Part shown: piece by piece, positions 11,205-23,649 of the stretch | How the letters are laid out: the number at the start of each line of letters is the position of its first letter | How positions within the stretch are numbered: position 1 is the first letter of the stretch | The notes under the pieces: generated by a model | What the model was told of the DNA's origin: nothing | The model's database searches: none | What the model saw: the letters and a program-made list of their open reading frames with translations, nothing else | Made by a program: the position numbers and the translations under genes | NCBI GenBank assembly: GCA_905116865.2 | Contig: CAJHNH020000845.1 | Span: 132,001-196,000, forward strand | Length of the DNA: 64,000 nt | Reading direction: 5' to 3' | Origin: Candidula unifasciata | Lineage: Eukaryota; Mollusca; Gastropoda; Stylommatophora; Geomitridae

Positions 11205-11512
11205 TTGCTACAGACCCACCAACTTTCAACTTGAGCCTGGTTGTAACTGGACACAGAAATTTTCAGACCCACCAACTTTAAACTTGAGCCTGGTCATAAC
11301 TGGACACAGAAATTTTCAGGCCCACCAACTTTAAACTTGAGCCTGGTCATAACTGGACACATAAATTTTCAGACCCACCAACTTTAAACTTGAGCCTGGT
11401 CATAACCGGACACATAAATTTTCAGACCCACCAACTTTAAACTTGAGCCTGGTCGTAACTGGACACATAAATTTTCAGACACACCAACTTTAAACTTGAT
11501 CCTGGTTGTAAA
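11205..11512. repeat. 53-bp minisatellite, about 6 copies
   Basis: Units CAGACCCACCAACTTTAAAC + TTGAGCCTGGTCATAACTGG + ACACATAAATTTT repeat at 52-53 bp. A GGAAAGTAGAAA purine repeat follows to about 11590. Confidence 0.93.
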
Positions 11513-11641
11513 TGGAGAAGGAAAGTAGAAAAGAAAATCGAGAAGGAAAGTAGAAAGGGAAATTGAGAAGGAAAGTGAAAAGGGAAATAAAGGAATGTAA
11601 CATCACATGGGATATCATAGGCAGAAAACTGATAGTTCCTC

Positions 11642-11930
11642 TTCTTCGCGCTCATAGACTGTAAACTCCGGCAGACAGTTCTGGTTGTTCATTCACCTGC
11701 GGATTTTATTCTGGTTCCTGAAGCTGAGTGTTGCTGAATATCCATTTTACAGATCTGACTTATCTGTATGCAATTTTATGATTCCTTGCCTCACTGGCAA
11801 AAGCACTCTCACTTCAAAGGAAGCCCTCAATTAGTCAACTCTTACAAAATGCTTTCTCGGGAGACAGTGGGTCTAGACTATTCTTCTTCCCTATAATGGG
11901 GCCCCCGAATCCACACGGAGAAGACTGGCA
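11642..11930 (+). repeat. Family A dispersed repeat, plus copy
   Basis: Starts CTTCTTCGCGCTCATAGACT and runs through CAGTTCTGGTTGTTCATTCA, TTTTACAGATCTGACTT and TCAAAGGAAGCCCTCAATTA to ATGGGGCCCCCGAATCCACA, the 3' limit seen in other copies. It is a full-length, moderately diverged copy just upstream of exon 10. Confidence 0.88.
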
Positions 11931-12110
11931 GCAATACAGATCATTTGCAAATTCCTTATGTGTCTACACTGACAGGAAGAGGATATTGTTAAATGGGGTG
12001 ACCAGTTTGCTATGATGCTGAAACTAGGATTACCAGATTACCAGATTACCAGATTGTTAGATCAACAAGAGGGATTATGGGTGTGTTATTGTTAGTGTCA
12101 AGCCACATAC

Positions 12111-12199
12111 CTGGCTGATCAGTTGTGGCTGTAGCTGCAGTGTGGGCGCAGGCTGTGACACCATGGATACAGCACTGGGGCGAACAGGAGAGTTCAAGC
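12111..12199 (-). CDS. Hipk: HIPK coding exon 10 (Gln-rich linker)
   Basis: Completes Gly744 and encodes residues 745-773, LNSPVRPSAVSMVSQPAPTL followed by QLQPQLISQ. Vertebrate HIPK has a comparable segment ([20 protein letters not shown]). Acceptor is TATTTTTGCAG and donor is GTATGT. Phase continuity on both sides gives most of the confidence for this short exon. Confidence 0.86.
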
Positions 12200-12296
12200 C
12201 TGCAAAAATATCAAGAATGAGGTCAAATATAATCACAGGGTCGTTATCTGACATCACTAATGGTAACTAAACCTAGTGTAGAAACTAAAGAAGATA

Positions 12297-12600
<304 letters not shown>

Positions 12601-12699
12601 AACATCATCATGTCCAGCTCATATTGATTTCACCTCCTTTCTCAACCCATTATTGACATTCTCTGCTGTTCCCTTAACACGATCAATTCTCTTACCCCA

Positions 12700-12965
12700 T
12701 GAATGACATGATCTAATCATCTCTTGCAACACAATGACATGACCAACTTTCTAGCCAAATATAACCCATTCTCTTGAGCCATTAATGACATAACCCACTC
12801 TCCTGGGCCATTAATTACATGACCCACTAATGGCATGACCCACACTCTTGCCCTATAAATGACACATTCTTTCACCCTACTAATGACAGGACACGCTTTC
12901 ATCCCATTGATGACAGGTCCCTTAATGACATGACACTCTCTATTATCCCATTAATGACATTTCAC
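12700..12965. repeat. Degenerate tandem repeat around ATGACATGACCCAC
   Basis: Units of the type CCATTAATGACATGACCCACTCTC recur irregularly every 25-35 bp directly 3' of exon 9. The array is old and diverged. Confidence 0.6.
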
Positions 12966-12978
12966 AACCAGCACTGAC

Positions 12979-13213
12979 CTGGCAGAGTTGCAGGCACCAC
13001 AAGGGACGGCATACACAAGGACTGCCGGAATGGGTCCGAGCGTGCAAACTGACCTGACGACCTCTGAGCGGCGGCCGCCGCAGCAACCACTCTCTGATCC
13101 AAGTGCTGACTCACAGGAGTTGCCTGGTAAGAGAGATAGGGACCGGAGGGCAGCGAGTACTGAAGGTACTGCAGGTCTGCGGCATTCTGGCCATGACCGT
13201 TGGAAGATGCCAT
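12979..13213 (-). CDS. Hipk: HIPK coding exon 9 (Ala-rich linker)
   Basis: Residues 666-743 plus one base of codon 744. MASSNGHGQNAADLQ leads to a polyalanine tract (VVAAAAAAAQRS) and then FARSDPFRQSL. This fits the AAVAQRS..RPDPFQQAL segment of vertebrate HIPK1/2, the homeodomain-interaction/co-repressor region. Acceptor is TTATTTTCAG and donor is GTCAGT. Similarity is weaker than in the kinase, but order, phase and the DPF.Q.L motif support it. Confidence 0.9.
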
Positions 13214-13250
13214 CTGAAAATAACAGGAAAGGTTTACCAATTACTATAAT

Positions 13251-13387
13251 TCAGTGGCTCTCAGCCTTGATAATGCTACGATCCTTTAATATAGTCCCTC
13301 ATGTTGTGGTGGACCCCCCCCCCCCCCCTCCCCCCCCAAAATTATTTTCATTACTACTTTGTAACTTTAGTCAATGTGTTTTCTGGC

Positions 13388-13390
<3 letters not shown>
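13251..13390 (+). mobile_element. hAT MITE left half (CAGTGGCTCTC type)
   Basis: CAGTGGCTCTCAGCCTTG, then GATCCTTTAATATAGTCCCT and CATGTTGTGGTGGACCCC, match the left part of the fuller copies at 37177 and 46653. The copy breaks off at GTGTTTTCTGGCGCC before a T run. C and T homopolymers interrupt it. Confidence 0.75.
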
Positions 13391-13422
<32 letters not shown>

Positions 13423-13494
13423 AAAATGAATTGTCAAATGTTAGTGTATAATCAGCCCCACTGTGCACTACAGAAACCTGGACGACAAATCCTC

Positions 13495-13610
13495 CACTTG
13501 TGGGCTCTGAGACCCCAGTGAAATGGGGAGGGAACAGAGAGAGAATAGACCCACTGTTCCCTAAAAAGCATGTCATTAAAAGTGAAATACTGCAGCCTAG
13601 CTGTAAACCA
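13495..13610 (-). repeat. Family A dispersed repeat, 3' end, minus copy
   Basis: TGTGGGCTCTGAGACCCCAG followed by AGACCCACTGTTCCCTAAAA and AGCATGTC is the reverse complement of the family A 3' end. Confidence 0.55.
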
Positions 13611-13894
13611 CAATAAAATTTCCCAGTCAGCTTTCTAAAGTTGAAATGAGGAATTCGAAGAATAATAAGCAACTAGAAATCGCACCAAGTCCCCGGAGAT
13701 CTTCATATACAGCAAAACAGATTATATTTCAAGGAAATAGAAACAAAACCAGAGGTTCTGGGTATGAAGATAGTTGACGGAGGGGGGGGGGGGGAAAGAG
13801 ACAAGTGAATTTTTTTTTTAATTATTGTTTTAAAAACCATACTTGCTGGAAGAAGAGCCGAAGACCAGAGGTAGACATATATACAAGTGGGAAG

Positions 13895-14423
13895 ACAACA
13901 ACATCAAGAAAGATAACAGACCCACCTATGAATGTTACACGTCCACCTGTGAATGTAATAGACCCAGCTGTGAATGTACCGACCCATCTTTACAGGTAAT
14001 AGGCCCACCTGTGAAGACGATAGACCCAGCTGTGAATTTATCGACCCATCTTTACAGGTAAAGGCCCACCTGTGAAGATGATAGACCCAGCTGTGAATTT
14101 ATTGACCCATCTTTACATGTAATCGGCCCACTTGTGAAGACGATAGACCCAGATGTAAATCTATTGACCCAGCTGTGAATGAATTCACCCATCTTTACAT
14201 CTATAAGACCCATCTGTGAAGATGACAGACCCACCAGTAAAGACGACAAAATCCCCTGTAAAGACAACAGACCCACCTGTGAAGACAACCGACCCACCTG
14301 TAAAGACAACTGACCCACCTGTGAGGACAACTGACCCACATGTAAAGACAACCGACCCAACTGTGAAGACAACCGACCCAACTGTGAAGACAACCGACCC
14401 ACCGGTAAAGACAACCGACCCAC
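13895..14423. repeat. Minisatellite (21-bp core) fused to the exon 8 donor
   Basis: The distal part (13916-14210) alternates GACCCACCTGTGAAGACGATA and GACCCAGCTGTGAATTTAT types. The proximal part (14220-14423) is an almost pure 21-bp unit, GACCCACCTGTGAAGACAACC. On the HIPK strand each unit reads ..CACAG|GTGGGTC, identical to the exon 8 donor. Because 21 is divisible by three, it also continues the HIPK frame as repeats of the type VGRLSSQ. The last unit abuts the exon exactly. Confidence 0.95.
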
Positions 14424-14595
14424 CTGTGAATGTAGTGCATTGATCTGGTTGTTGATCTGGTTGTTGTTGAAAGTCAGTGTAAAGTTGCCAGGGGTGGAAG
14501 GCACGACACTGTGCATCACACTGCTGCAGCTTGGGTCCATCATACGGTGGGGCCTCTTGTAGGCGATGTCCATGGCATTCAAGCTGGCTTTGTAA
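14424..14595 (-). CDS. Hipk: HIPK coding exon 8, donor inside a minisatellite
   Basis: Completes codon 608 and encodes residues 609-665, YKASLNAMDIAYKRP to INALHSQ. It includes VVPSTPGNFTLTFNNN, equivalent to the family's THVAPSTSTNLTMTFNN segment just after the kinase domain. Acceptor is TTTTCACAG. The donor CAG|GTGGGT is at 14424/14423, where a 21-bp tandem repeat begins that copies the same donor-like string. The frame therefore stays open far into the intron. The exact 3' end is the least certain of all junctions, although phase with exon 9 fits this one. Within the exon, ACCAGATCAAC is itself duplicated (NNQINNQIN). Confidence 0.88.
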
Positions 14596-14849
14596 CTGTG
14601 AAAACAACCATTACATAAATGAACAGCGAACGTTTTCTGTCTTTTTGATAGGTGCGATTCAAGTCTCATTTATAACTGTTCAAATCTCACAACCGAATCT
14701 CTCAACATTAACTTCAAATAGCCCAGTAGAAAGCAATGATGACGACAGTGAACTTTTAATGCAATCGCGTCAATATATCTATGCACAATTGGTGCACCAA
14801 TGTTAGTTAGCTATTTATTTAGTGTTTCCTCTTGAGCCTAAGGTGGTGC

Positions 14850-15350
14850 ATAGGGCAGAGGTCATAGCTCTTAATGTCCGGTGGTTCGTTGCCACCTGCT
14901 TTGAGCCTTAGACGTTCTAGTCCAATGGTTGAGCATTCCCTGGCAATGCTTCTACGCAGGGTCTCTCTTATTCTTTCCTGTTTCCTTTTCCCTTCCAGTG
15001 TCTATATAAGGACTTTGAGCGGGGGAGGGGAGGGGGGCGCCTCTGTGTGTATGTGTGTGTGTGTGTTTAGTCTAACCCACTTTGAGTGCATGGCCGATGC
15101 AATTCCAGCTTTGCTTTCTTATAAAATTTGATACATTTTTTTGCGTATTGGATTTGAAATCTGTCTAATGGAGATTTAGTATTCTTCTAAGACATTTGTT
15201 CTCAAAATTGTCGAATTTTTTTTTTTTAATCTAGAGATACCGTTGCTTTCCAACTCTCGCATCCATAAGTTAGCACTGGAATCACACAAGATGTTGAGTT
15301 TATGTTTGCTGTATGTCTAACTTCAATGTAATCACATAAATTTATCTATA
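14850..15350 (-). mobile_element. Degraded LINE relic
   Basis: In reverse it gives short blocks such as ANLWMRELESNGISRLKK and VLEEY, typical of RTE-like RT C-termini, broken by frameshifts. A GTGT and G-rich patch lies at 15020-15070. Confidence 0.35.
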
Positions 15351-15404
15351 GCCAAAGATTAGTGCCTGCAGTGAAGAAGGTAAATACAGATATCAGTTCA
15401 CACA

Positions 15405-15671
15405 ATGGGAGCCGCCGTGGTGTAGCAGCTAGATGCTCGCTGGCGGATCGGAAGGTCGTGGGTTCACTCTCTGGCAGAACCGGACTTATTTTTTAAATAA
15501 CCTCGACTTCCAGATCAAGCCAGCCTTGAGTGGGTACTGACTGCGGTCCCGGGAAGTAAAGGCGGCTGGCGTGATACTGACCACATCACCCATCTTGTGC
15601 CGGTTGGTCTATAAAAAATATAGGTCTAACCCGAATGCCTAAAGGTGTGGAAAAGGGACCTTTACTTGACT
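15405..15671 (+). mobile_element. tRNA-derived SINE (family S), full length
   Basis: The head GGGAGCCGCCGTGGTGTAGC, then AGCTAGATGC, carries an A box, and GGTCGTGGGTTCACTCT a B box, about 35 bp apart as in tRNA-derived SINEs. The tail GGCGTGATACTGACCACATC followed by ACCCATCTTGTGCCGGTTGG TCTATAAAAA is shared with the copies at 29660 and 29878. It is flanked by AGTTCACACA at 15395-15404 and 15672-15681, a 10-bp target duplication. Confidence 0.88.
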
Positions 15672-15683
15672 AGTTCACACAGT

Positions 15684-16426
15684 AGAGAAGAGAGTCCTGT
15701 TGCTGTTAATGCAGAGGTCAACACTCTCATCAGTGAAAATTCAGACGAAGCAGATGCAATAATCTATACAGACGGATCCGTTATACGCCAAAGAAGAAGC
15801 GCATGGGCATTTACAGCACGCTCAGCGGGCAGAACAGTCAAAGAAGCCAACGGCGCCTTCTCCATGACAACCAGCAGCATGACGATGGAGGTGATGGCAG
15901 TGACACAAGCGCTTGCCTGGCTTGAAACACAAAAATACACCCGCGTGTGTATACTCAGTGATTCAATGAGTATGATCCGGAGGGTTCAGGCAGGTTCAGT
16001 GCGAAGACAATGGCTTGAATCATTACAGAAGTCCACTGTTCGTGGAGTCACCTTTATTTTTGTTCCGGGACACGCAGGCGTCGATGGAAATGAAAGAGCT
16101 GACAGGTTGGTTGGATCCGCTATCACTACCGACGGTCAGCCTATGGATCATGCTGATATTATCAATGCCCTCAGAGAAATGGGAAGAATAGAGGACTTTG
16201 GTGGCAGTGAATCCACATCACTCGCCAGAATGGCAGACTTGGGAATTAAGATCGGCACAGCAAAAAACGAGACGCACACCAGCTACGCCAGAAGACTTGT
16301 TAATCAACATAGAACTGGTACTATTAGCCATCGGACGTTGGGGTTCATACTGAGGGGAGGATCTGAGCACCTATGGACATGTCCGGAGTGCAATGAGGAT
16401 AACCCAACTAACTAACTAACTAACTA
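15684..16426 (+). mobile_element. 5'-truncated LINE with intact RNase H domain
   Basis: The frame encoding it (15645-16415) has an RNase H domain with all four catalytic acidic residues: Asp43 in IIYTDGS, Glu82 in MTMEVMA, Asp106 in CILSDSM and Asp153 in NERADRL; FVPGHAGVDG precedes the last. It ends TGTISHRTLGFILRGGSEHL W.CPEC, a CxxC tail repeated in other fragments here. The 3' end is (AACT)n. A 12-bp duplication AGTTCACACAGT flanks it (15672-15683 and 16427-16438). RT is absent. RT plus RNase H points to the I group of non-LTR elements; clade is inferred. Confidence 0.9.
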
Positions 16427-16501
16427 AGTTCACACAGTCAACAGAAGAGTGTACAATTAAACGGCAGAATAAGAAACAGAGGGAAAACCTCCAAGACTTA
16501 C

Positions 16502-16686
16502 ATAATTGTGTGAGGATAGTCTTTGAGCCTATCCAAGCTGACAAACTTGTGAATGATGGCTTCCCGTGGCGTAATCCTGCGCTCCTGATCCAGCGTCAGC
16601 ATCTTCTTCAGCAGGTCCACAAAGTCCTGGCGGTCCAGCTTCTCCACCAGCAGTTCACTGCCTTCCATGTCTGTCGGCACATTGAT
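16502..16686 (-). CDS. Hipk: HIPK coding exon 7 (end of kinase domain)
   Basis: Residues 547-607 plus two bases of codon 608, from INVPTDMEGSELLVEK to LKDYPHTI. It contains DLLKKMLTLDQERRITP, the conserved C-terminal kinase helix with the structural Arg of subdomain XI. Acceptor is TTGCCACAG. The donor GTAAGT lies inside an apparent ATG-TAA, so an intron-retaining transcript would stop immediately. A LINE insertion ends only about 65 bp downstream in the intron (16426). Confidence 0.96.
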
Positions 16687-16794
16687 CTGTGGCAACGGTC
16701 ATAACCATTTAGTCTTTCCTTTTATAAAAAAAACAAGCATGCATACCATGCCAATACACACAGCTCGGACAAAACAGAGAGAGATCCACCAAGG

Positions 16795-17040
16795 CACTGG
16801 TTTCCAATCCACTGGCCACAACCCAATATGGGGTCACAAAGGGTTGTCTGTGGGGTTACCGAATAGTAGTTAGATAACAGGGAAACCAAACATCATTTTA
16901 TTGTGTCCTGCACTGAAAATCAATTATCAATGTGTTTTTATTTACCCTATTAACAAGCTTATTTCCAATGTATGGGGTTGTAGGTCACTCTGCCTCTAAA
17001 AAATGGGGTTCGCGACTCAAAAAAGGGTTGGGAACCATTG
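16795..17040. mobile_element. Diverged hAT-type MITE
   Basis: Starts CACTGGTTTCCAATCC and ends TTGGGAACCATTG, imperfect inverted ends. It contains GGGTCACAAAGGGTTGTCT and GGGTTCGCGACTCAAAA, as in the CAGTGG MITEs. Confidence 0.6.
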
Positions 17041-17764
17041 CACTAAGAATGGAAATTTCAGAAGACGCTAAATGTTGAACAATGTCTTTCTGTTGAAAGA
17101 TTTGTATGGGTCAAAAGAGTTAAATCTAGCACACCGGGCTGGTAAGTACTGCCCCGAGCAAGGGCGAAACCTAGATGTTATCATTAATTGTTTTGTGACT
17201 AATGACATTATCAGTACTTGCTGATGAAAACCAATGGCACCAAAAACTCCATGCTCCCTTCTATGCTGCAGTTTCCAACTTGCTTGGGAACAGCCTTACC
17301 AGTAGATGTCTTTTCTACAGATGAACTACATTACATCCTAAAGACCTTTAGCTCTCCATATGTTTCTTCTCTTGTGTTTGATCTTAAAAAGGTGGTTGAC
17401 ACACTGTGCTGTGGTTTACAGCCAGGCTGTGATATCTGCACCTTTCTACCCAACAGGTTTCCAGTATCTTTGTATTTTGTGTTCTCCCGTTGACCCAAGG
17501 CACTGCACTGTGGTTTGAAAGTTAGGTTATACCTTTTGGTCCAACAAATTCCACATCAACAAATCCTTAACTAGTTGCCTTTTAGTGGGTCTCTATAAAA
17601 CAACTTGATAACCTGGACTTCACTATTTCTTTTCTACCCCATTCATGAATTCAGGCAAACCAGTAATCAAATTTCTCTTAATGCTATCCCACTAAAAGAT
17701 GTGCAGTCTTCTTTCTTAATGCTATCCCACAAAAAGATGTGCAGTCGTACACCTATATATGCAG

Positions 17765-18058
17765 TCTTCTTCTTCTTCACGTTCACCGCTTGTAAACTTC
17801 AGCAGAAAGTTATGGTTGTTCGTCCACCTCTGGACTTTAGTCTTGTTCCAGAACCTGAGTGTTGCATGCACATCCATTTTACAGATATGACTTTTTTGTT
17901 TCAAACGCAGACTGCTGGTTCCTTACCTCTCAGACAGATGCACTCTGACTTCGAAGGAAGCCCCCAATTAGTTGACTCTTACAACATACTTGTTGGGGAG
18001 GCAGTGGGTCTATTCTTGTTTCCCCCGACAAAGGGGTTCCAGAACCCACACAGGGTAT
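17765..18058 (+). repeat. Family A dispersed repeat, plus copy
   Basis: One of the best copies: CTTCTTCTTCTTCACGTTCA then CCGCTTGTAAACTTC, ACCTGAGTGTTGCATGCACA, TTTTACAGATATGACTT, TCAGACAGATGCACTCTGAC, CCCCAATTAGTTGACTCTTA and GGTTCCAGAACCCACACAGG in order. Confidence 0.9.
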
Positions 18059-18213
18059 TTGAGCAGTAATGTATATAAAGAGGGTGATATTAAAATACAA
18101 ATACAAAAGTGAAGAGGAGTTTTCATAGCACTTGAAAATTTGTGGAAGTCAAAGGAAATTAAAACTAACATTCAACTCAAAAATTTTATTTCTATTGTAT
18201 GGAGCTAACAAAA

Positions 18214-18500
18214 ATCTTCTTCTACGCGTTTACCAGCTGTAAACTATGGAGGAAAGTTCTGATTGTTTATCCACTTCTAGACTTTAGTCTTGTTACAGAA
18301 CTTCGATTTTGCTGCACATCCATTTTACATATCTGGCTTTTTTGTGAGAAGACTTAGTTACACGCCATTCAGGCAGATGCACTGCAACTTCAAAGGAAAC
18401 ACACCTAATTGATCAGCTCTTACAACATGTTTGTGGTAAGGAAAAAAAGGGAGGGGGCTGTTTTTAATCCTAAAAGGGGTCCCAAAACCAACACAGAGAA
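18214..18500 (+). repeat. Family A dispersed repeat, plus copy (diverged)
   Basis: Follows the previous copy by about 160 bp in the same orientation. It starts TCTTCTTCTACGCGTTTACC and ends GGGGTCCCAAAACCAACACA. It is more diverged than its neighbour, so the pair is probably two insertions rather than a recent duplication. Confidence 0.82.
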
Positions 18501-18859
18501 CAAAGGGAATTAAAATGAACGTTCAACTTAAAATTGACAATTCTAATCTCAAATCAGTACTGCTGTATGTAGTGAACACATGGAAAACAACAAAAACAAA
18601 TGCTTATGAATTGTTGTTCACAGAATACAGGGAATTCAATGGTGCGACAGAATCACTAATGTTGAGCTTTGGGGAGAGAATTAAACAAGTTCAAGTGGAC
18701 AAAGAGGTTAGGAAAATTTGCTGGTGTTGGATAGGACACATATGAAGACAACCTGTGAGCAACATAATTAGAATGGCTTTGACTGGAACCTACAGGGGCA
18801 CGGAAATAAAGGAACACCAAAAAACACACCGAGAAGGGAGCTAGAGAATGAAGTTTAAA

Positions 18860-20650
<1,791 letters not shown>

Positions 20651-20959
20651 CCCACCTACAAACACTGTGAGCCAGCAACTGGAAAGAGAAGGCCAGTCAG
20701 AGAGATGAACAGATGTTGGTGATGTCTGCAATAATGAACCGCAAGGGCTTGGAATGCTGAAGATGAAGAAGAGGATTAAAGAGACAGCCAAACATAAAAG
20801 CATAAAAGATACAACAGGAAGAGATGTACTAAAAATCAGAGGGAGAGATGAGGAGTTAGCAGAGTAATTGGTATAGACAAAAACAATGAGCTTCACTAAA
20901 GAGAAAACTGGCAGAGAGAAAAAGAAAGCAAAGGATACAGGAAGCAGGAAAGGAAGGTG

Positions 20960-21500
20960 TGATATAGAGAAACAGAAGCAATGTTTATACACAGCGAAAC
21001 ATATGTACACAGAGATACATAGAAGCAGTTATACAAAAAGATACATAGAAGCATAAGTATACAAATACAAGGAGATACACAGAAGTATAGGTATACAAAG
21101 AGATATACTGAAACAGAGAGATACATAGAAGCACAGGCATACAAACAGATGCACTAAAGAATGTATATACGGACAATGAGAATTACAAGATGATATACAT
21201 ACAAGTTGGGGAGGGAGAGGGGGTGTGTGTGCAGTACATAGAGAAGCAAGGAGAGAGATATACAGATGAAACGCAGGGAGAGTAAGATATAAAGAAGGGT
21301 ACATAAAGCGGAAACAGTTGAGATAGTGGAATAAAGTTGAGATAGTGGGACAAACAGTTTAGATAGTGAAACAAAAAGTTGAGACAGTGGAACAAACAGT
21401 TGAGATAGTGGGACAAACAGTGGAGGCACCAGGACAAACAGTTGAGATAGTGGGACAAACAATGGAGGCACCAGGACAGATTAGATTAGATACCAGAACA
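20960..21500. repeat. Irregular purine-rich repeats (GATACATAGAAGCA; AGTTGAGATAGTGGGACAAAC)
   Basis: From 20990 to 21180 the unit is AGATACATAGAAGCA-like. From 21310 to 21500 it is AGTTGAGATAGTGGGACAAAC with a GGAGGCACCAGGACAA variant. Antisense frames rich in Leu/Ser/Cys over it are artefacts. Confidence 0.75.
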
Positions 21501-21630
21501 AACACTGGAGGTGCCAGGACAAAAAAATGAGGCACGGGGACAAAAAAACAGAAGTGCCAACATGTCACAACAAGAAGCCAATCTGACAAACAATGAAAAT
21601 ATCAAGATCACTTACATGTTTTTGCCTTAC

Positions 21631-21717
21631 CTGGCCAATATCTTCAAGACAGTTAAAGATGTATTTGCGAGCTTCCTTCGATTTGATCTTCGTCTCCAGC
21701 TCATGCTCTTCTGGCGA
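21631..21717 (-). CDS. Hipk: HIPK coding exon 6 (kinase insert, KEARKYIFN)
   Basis: A 29-codon exon (residues 518-546), [20 protein letters not shown] to LEDIGQ. It matches the HIPK insert between the GLPAE and EGSDLL regions. Borders are CCACAG and GTAAGG, phase 0. No start-codon ORF marks it; it was recovered from its protein sequence between exons 5 and 7. Confidence 0.94.
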
Positions 21718-21794
21718 CTGTGGACAAAACCCAGCAAAAACCCGTTAATAACAGTGTTTATTCATTACTGATTTAGGAATCAAACCACAACACA

Positions 21795-22145
21795 CTGGGT
21801 GCACCCACAGATGCTCCATCTCCCCCATCACAAATGTGTTAAGATGGAGATGCTAAATCTCCCCCCATCACACATGTGTTAAGATGGAGATGCTCTATCT
21901 CCCCCCATCACACATGTGTTAAGATGGAGATGCTAAATCTCCCCCATCACACATGTGTTAAGATGGAGATGCATCATCTCCCCCCCCCCCCTCCATCACA
22001 CATGTGTTAAGATGGAAATGCTAAATCTCCCCCATCACACATGTGTTAAGATGGAGATGCTCCATCTCCCCCATGACAAATGTGTTAAGATGGAGATGCT
22101 CCATCTCCCCCATCACACATGTGTTAAGATGGAGATGCTAACTGT
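21795..22145. repeat. 38-40 bp minisatellite, about 9 copies
   Basis: Unit CCCCCATCACACATGTGTTA + AGATGGAGATGCTAAATCT, directly upstream of exon 6 on the HIPK strand (about 75 bp from its acceptor). Confidence 0.92.
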
Positions 22146-22339
22146 TCTAGTAGCACAATGATTATCCACACGTCACTCTCTTCCCGCTCATATGTCACTC
22201 CTTGCTAGATCCTCTTCTAATTTCATGTTCACACATTTACACACAGGTTATTTTTGTTTCTGGTCATACACAGTATTGGCAATTTTTAGGCATTTATTTT
22301 TTCACCAATACTGTTGTAGACATTTTGTGATAAGTACCA

Positions 22340-22635
22340 TCTTATTCTTCTTCTTCGTCCCGTTCACCAGCTATAAAGTCAGGCAGGAAGTTCTGGTTGT
22401 TCATCCGCTTCTGGTCTGCAGTCCTCTTCCAGAACCTGAGTGATGTGTGTGCATCCCTTTTACAGATTTGACTCAGTATGCAGACTGCTGGTTCCTTGCC
22501 TCTAAGGCAGATGCACTCTGACTTTGAAGGAAGCTCCCAATTAGTCGACTCTTGAGACATGCTTTTAGGTTGGCAGTGGGTATGTTCTTGTTTTCCCTAT
22601 AACAGAGCCCCAGAACCCACACGGGGAGATGAGTA
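22340..22635 (+). repeat. Family A dispersed repeat, plus copy
   Basis: TTCTTCTTCGTCCCGTTCAC then CAGCTATAAAGTCAGGCAGG through TCTAAGGCAGATGCACTCTG to GAGCCCCAGAACCCACACGG. Full length. Confidence 0.9.
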
Positions 22636-23271
22636 CCAGCACCTTTCAAAGACACGCTGAGGCACTGAGTTTTCTTTTCCCTAAGGATAAAAGACCGGCT
22701 TACACATGTTATCTCATCCTGTGACTTCTATCAGTATTTGCTTATAAATGGTCTTCAGAATTACTCCTTTAAACAGTTTTAGTACTCCTATAGATATCGC
22801 TTTTGTAGCTAACAAATATCCGTTCCTTCCATCCACTGAACTCCTGCATATTTTAGTAAGTAACAATGTTACAAAGACAAGCAAAGAGAAAATGACATTT
22901 GACAGTCACCTGCACAATAAGTTGGCTGCAGGGGATTTCAAACCTAGTGTTTAACATCCTGACTAAACAATCTCAGGCCGTTGTTGTCCATCTTTTGTCC
23001 ACCATTACATTGATATTTGGACACTAAACTCCCACTTGTCACTGTTTATCCCAAGTTATTGGATACGAATAAGGTTCTTTTTAATACAACTTGTGATTTT
23101 TCTTTTCTTTCCCCCCCCCCTTTTTTTTTGGGTGGGGGGTGTCCTTGTTGTTATCATATTTTTTTATTGTGTGTGTGGGTGCACGCATGCGTTCGTCTGT
23201 GTGCATATTCAGGGGGCAGCCACCTGTTTAAACAATGGATGAGAACCACTGTTCTAGACCATCTGATCCTA

Positions 23272-23469
<198 letters not shown>

Positions 23470-23649
23470 TCAAACTTCGAGCAGCTACTATATTTAGAAC
23501 ATGTGACTCAAAAAAATTGGTAGGTTGGGATCTTGTGGAAAAACAAAGGCAATTAGCACAAGTACGTGTCTTACAAAGCAGACACACATATGTGTCACAG
23601 TCAGACAGATATGTGGATTTTTCCAGGACATGTGCACTCAACACTGCTG

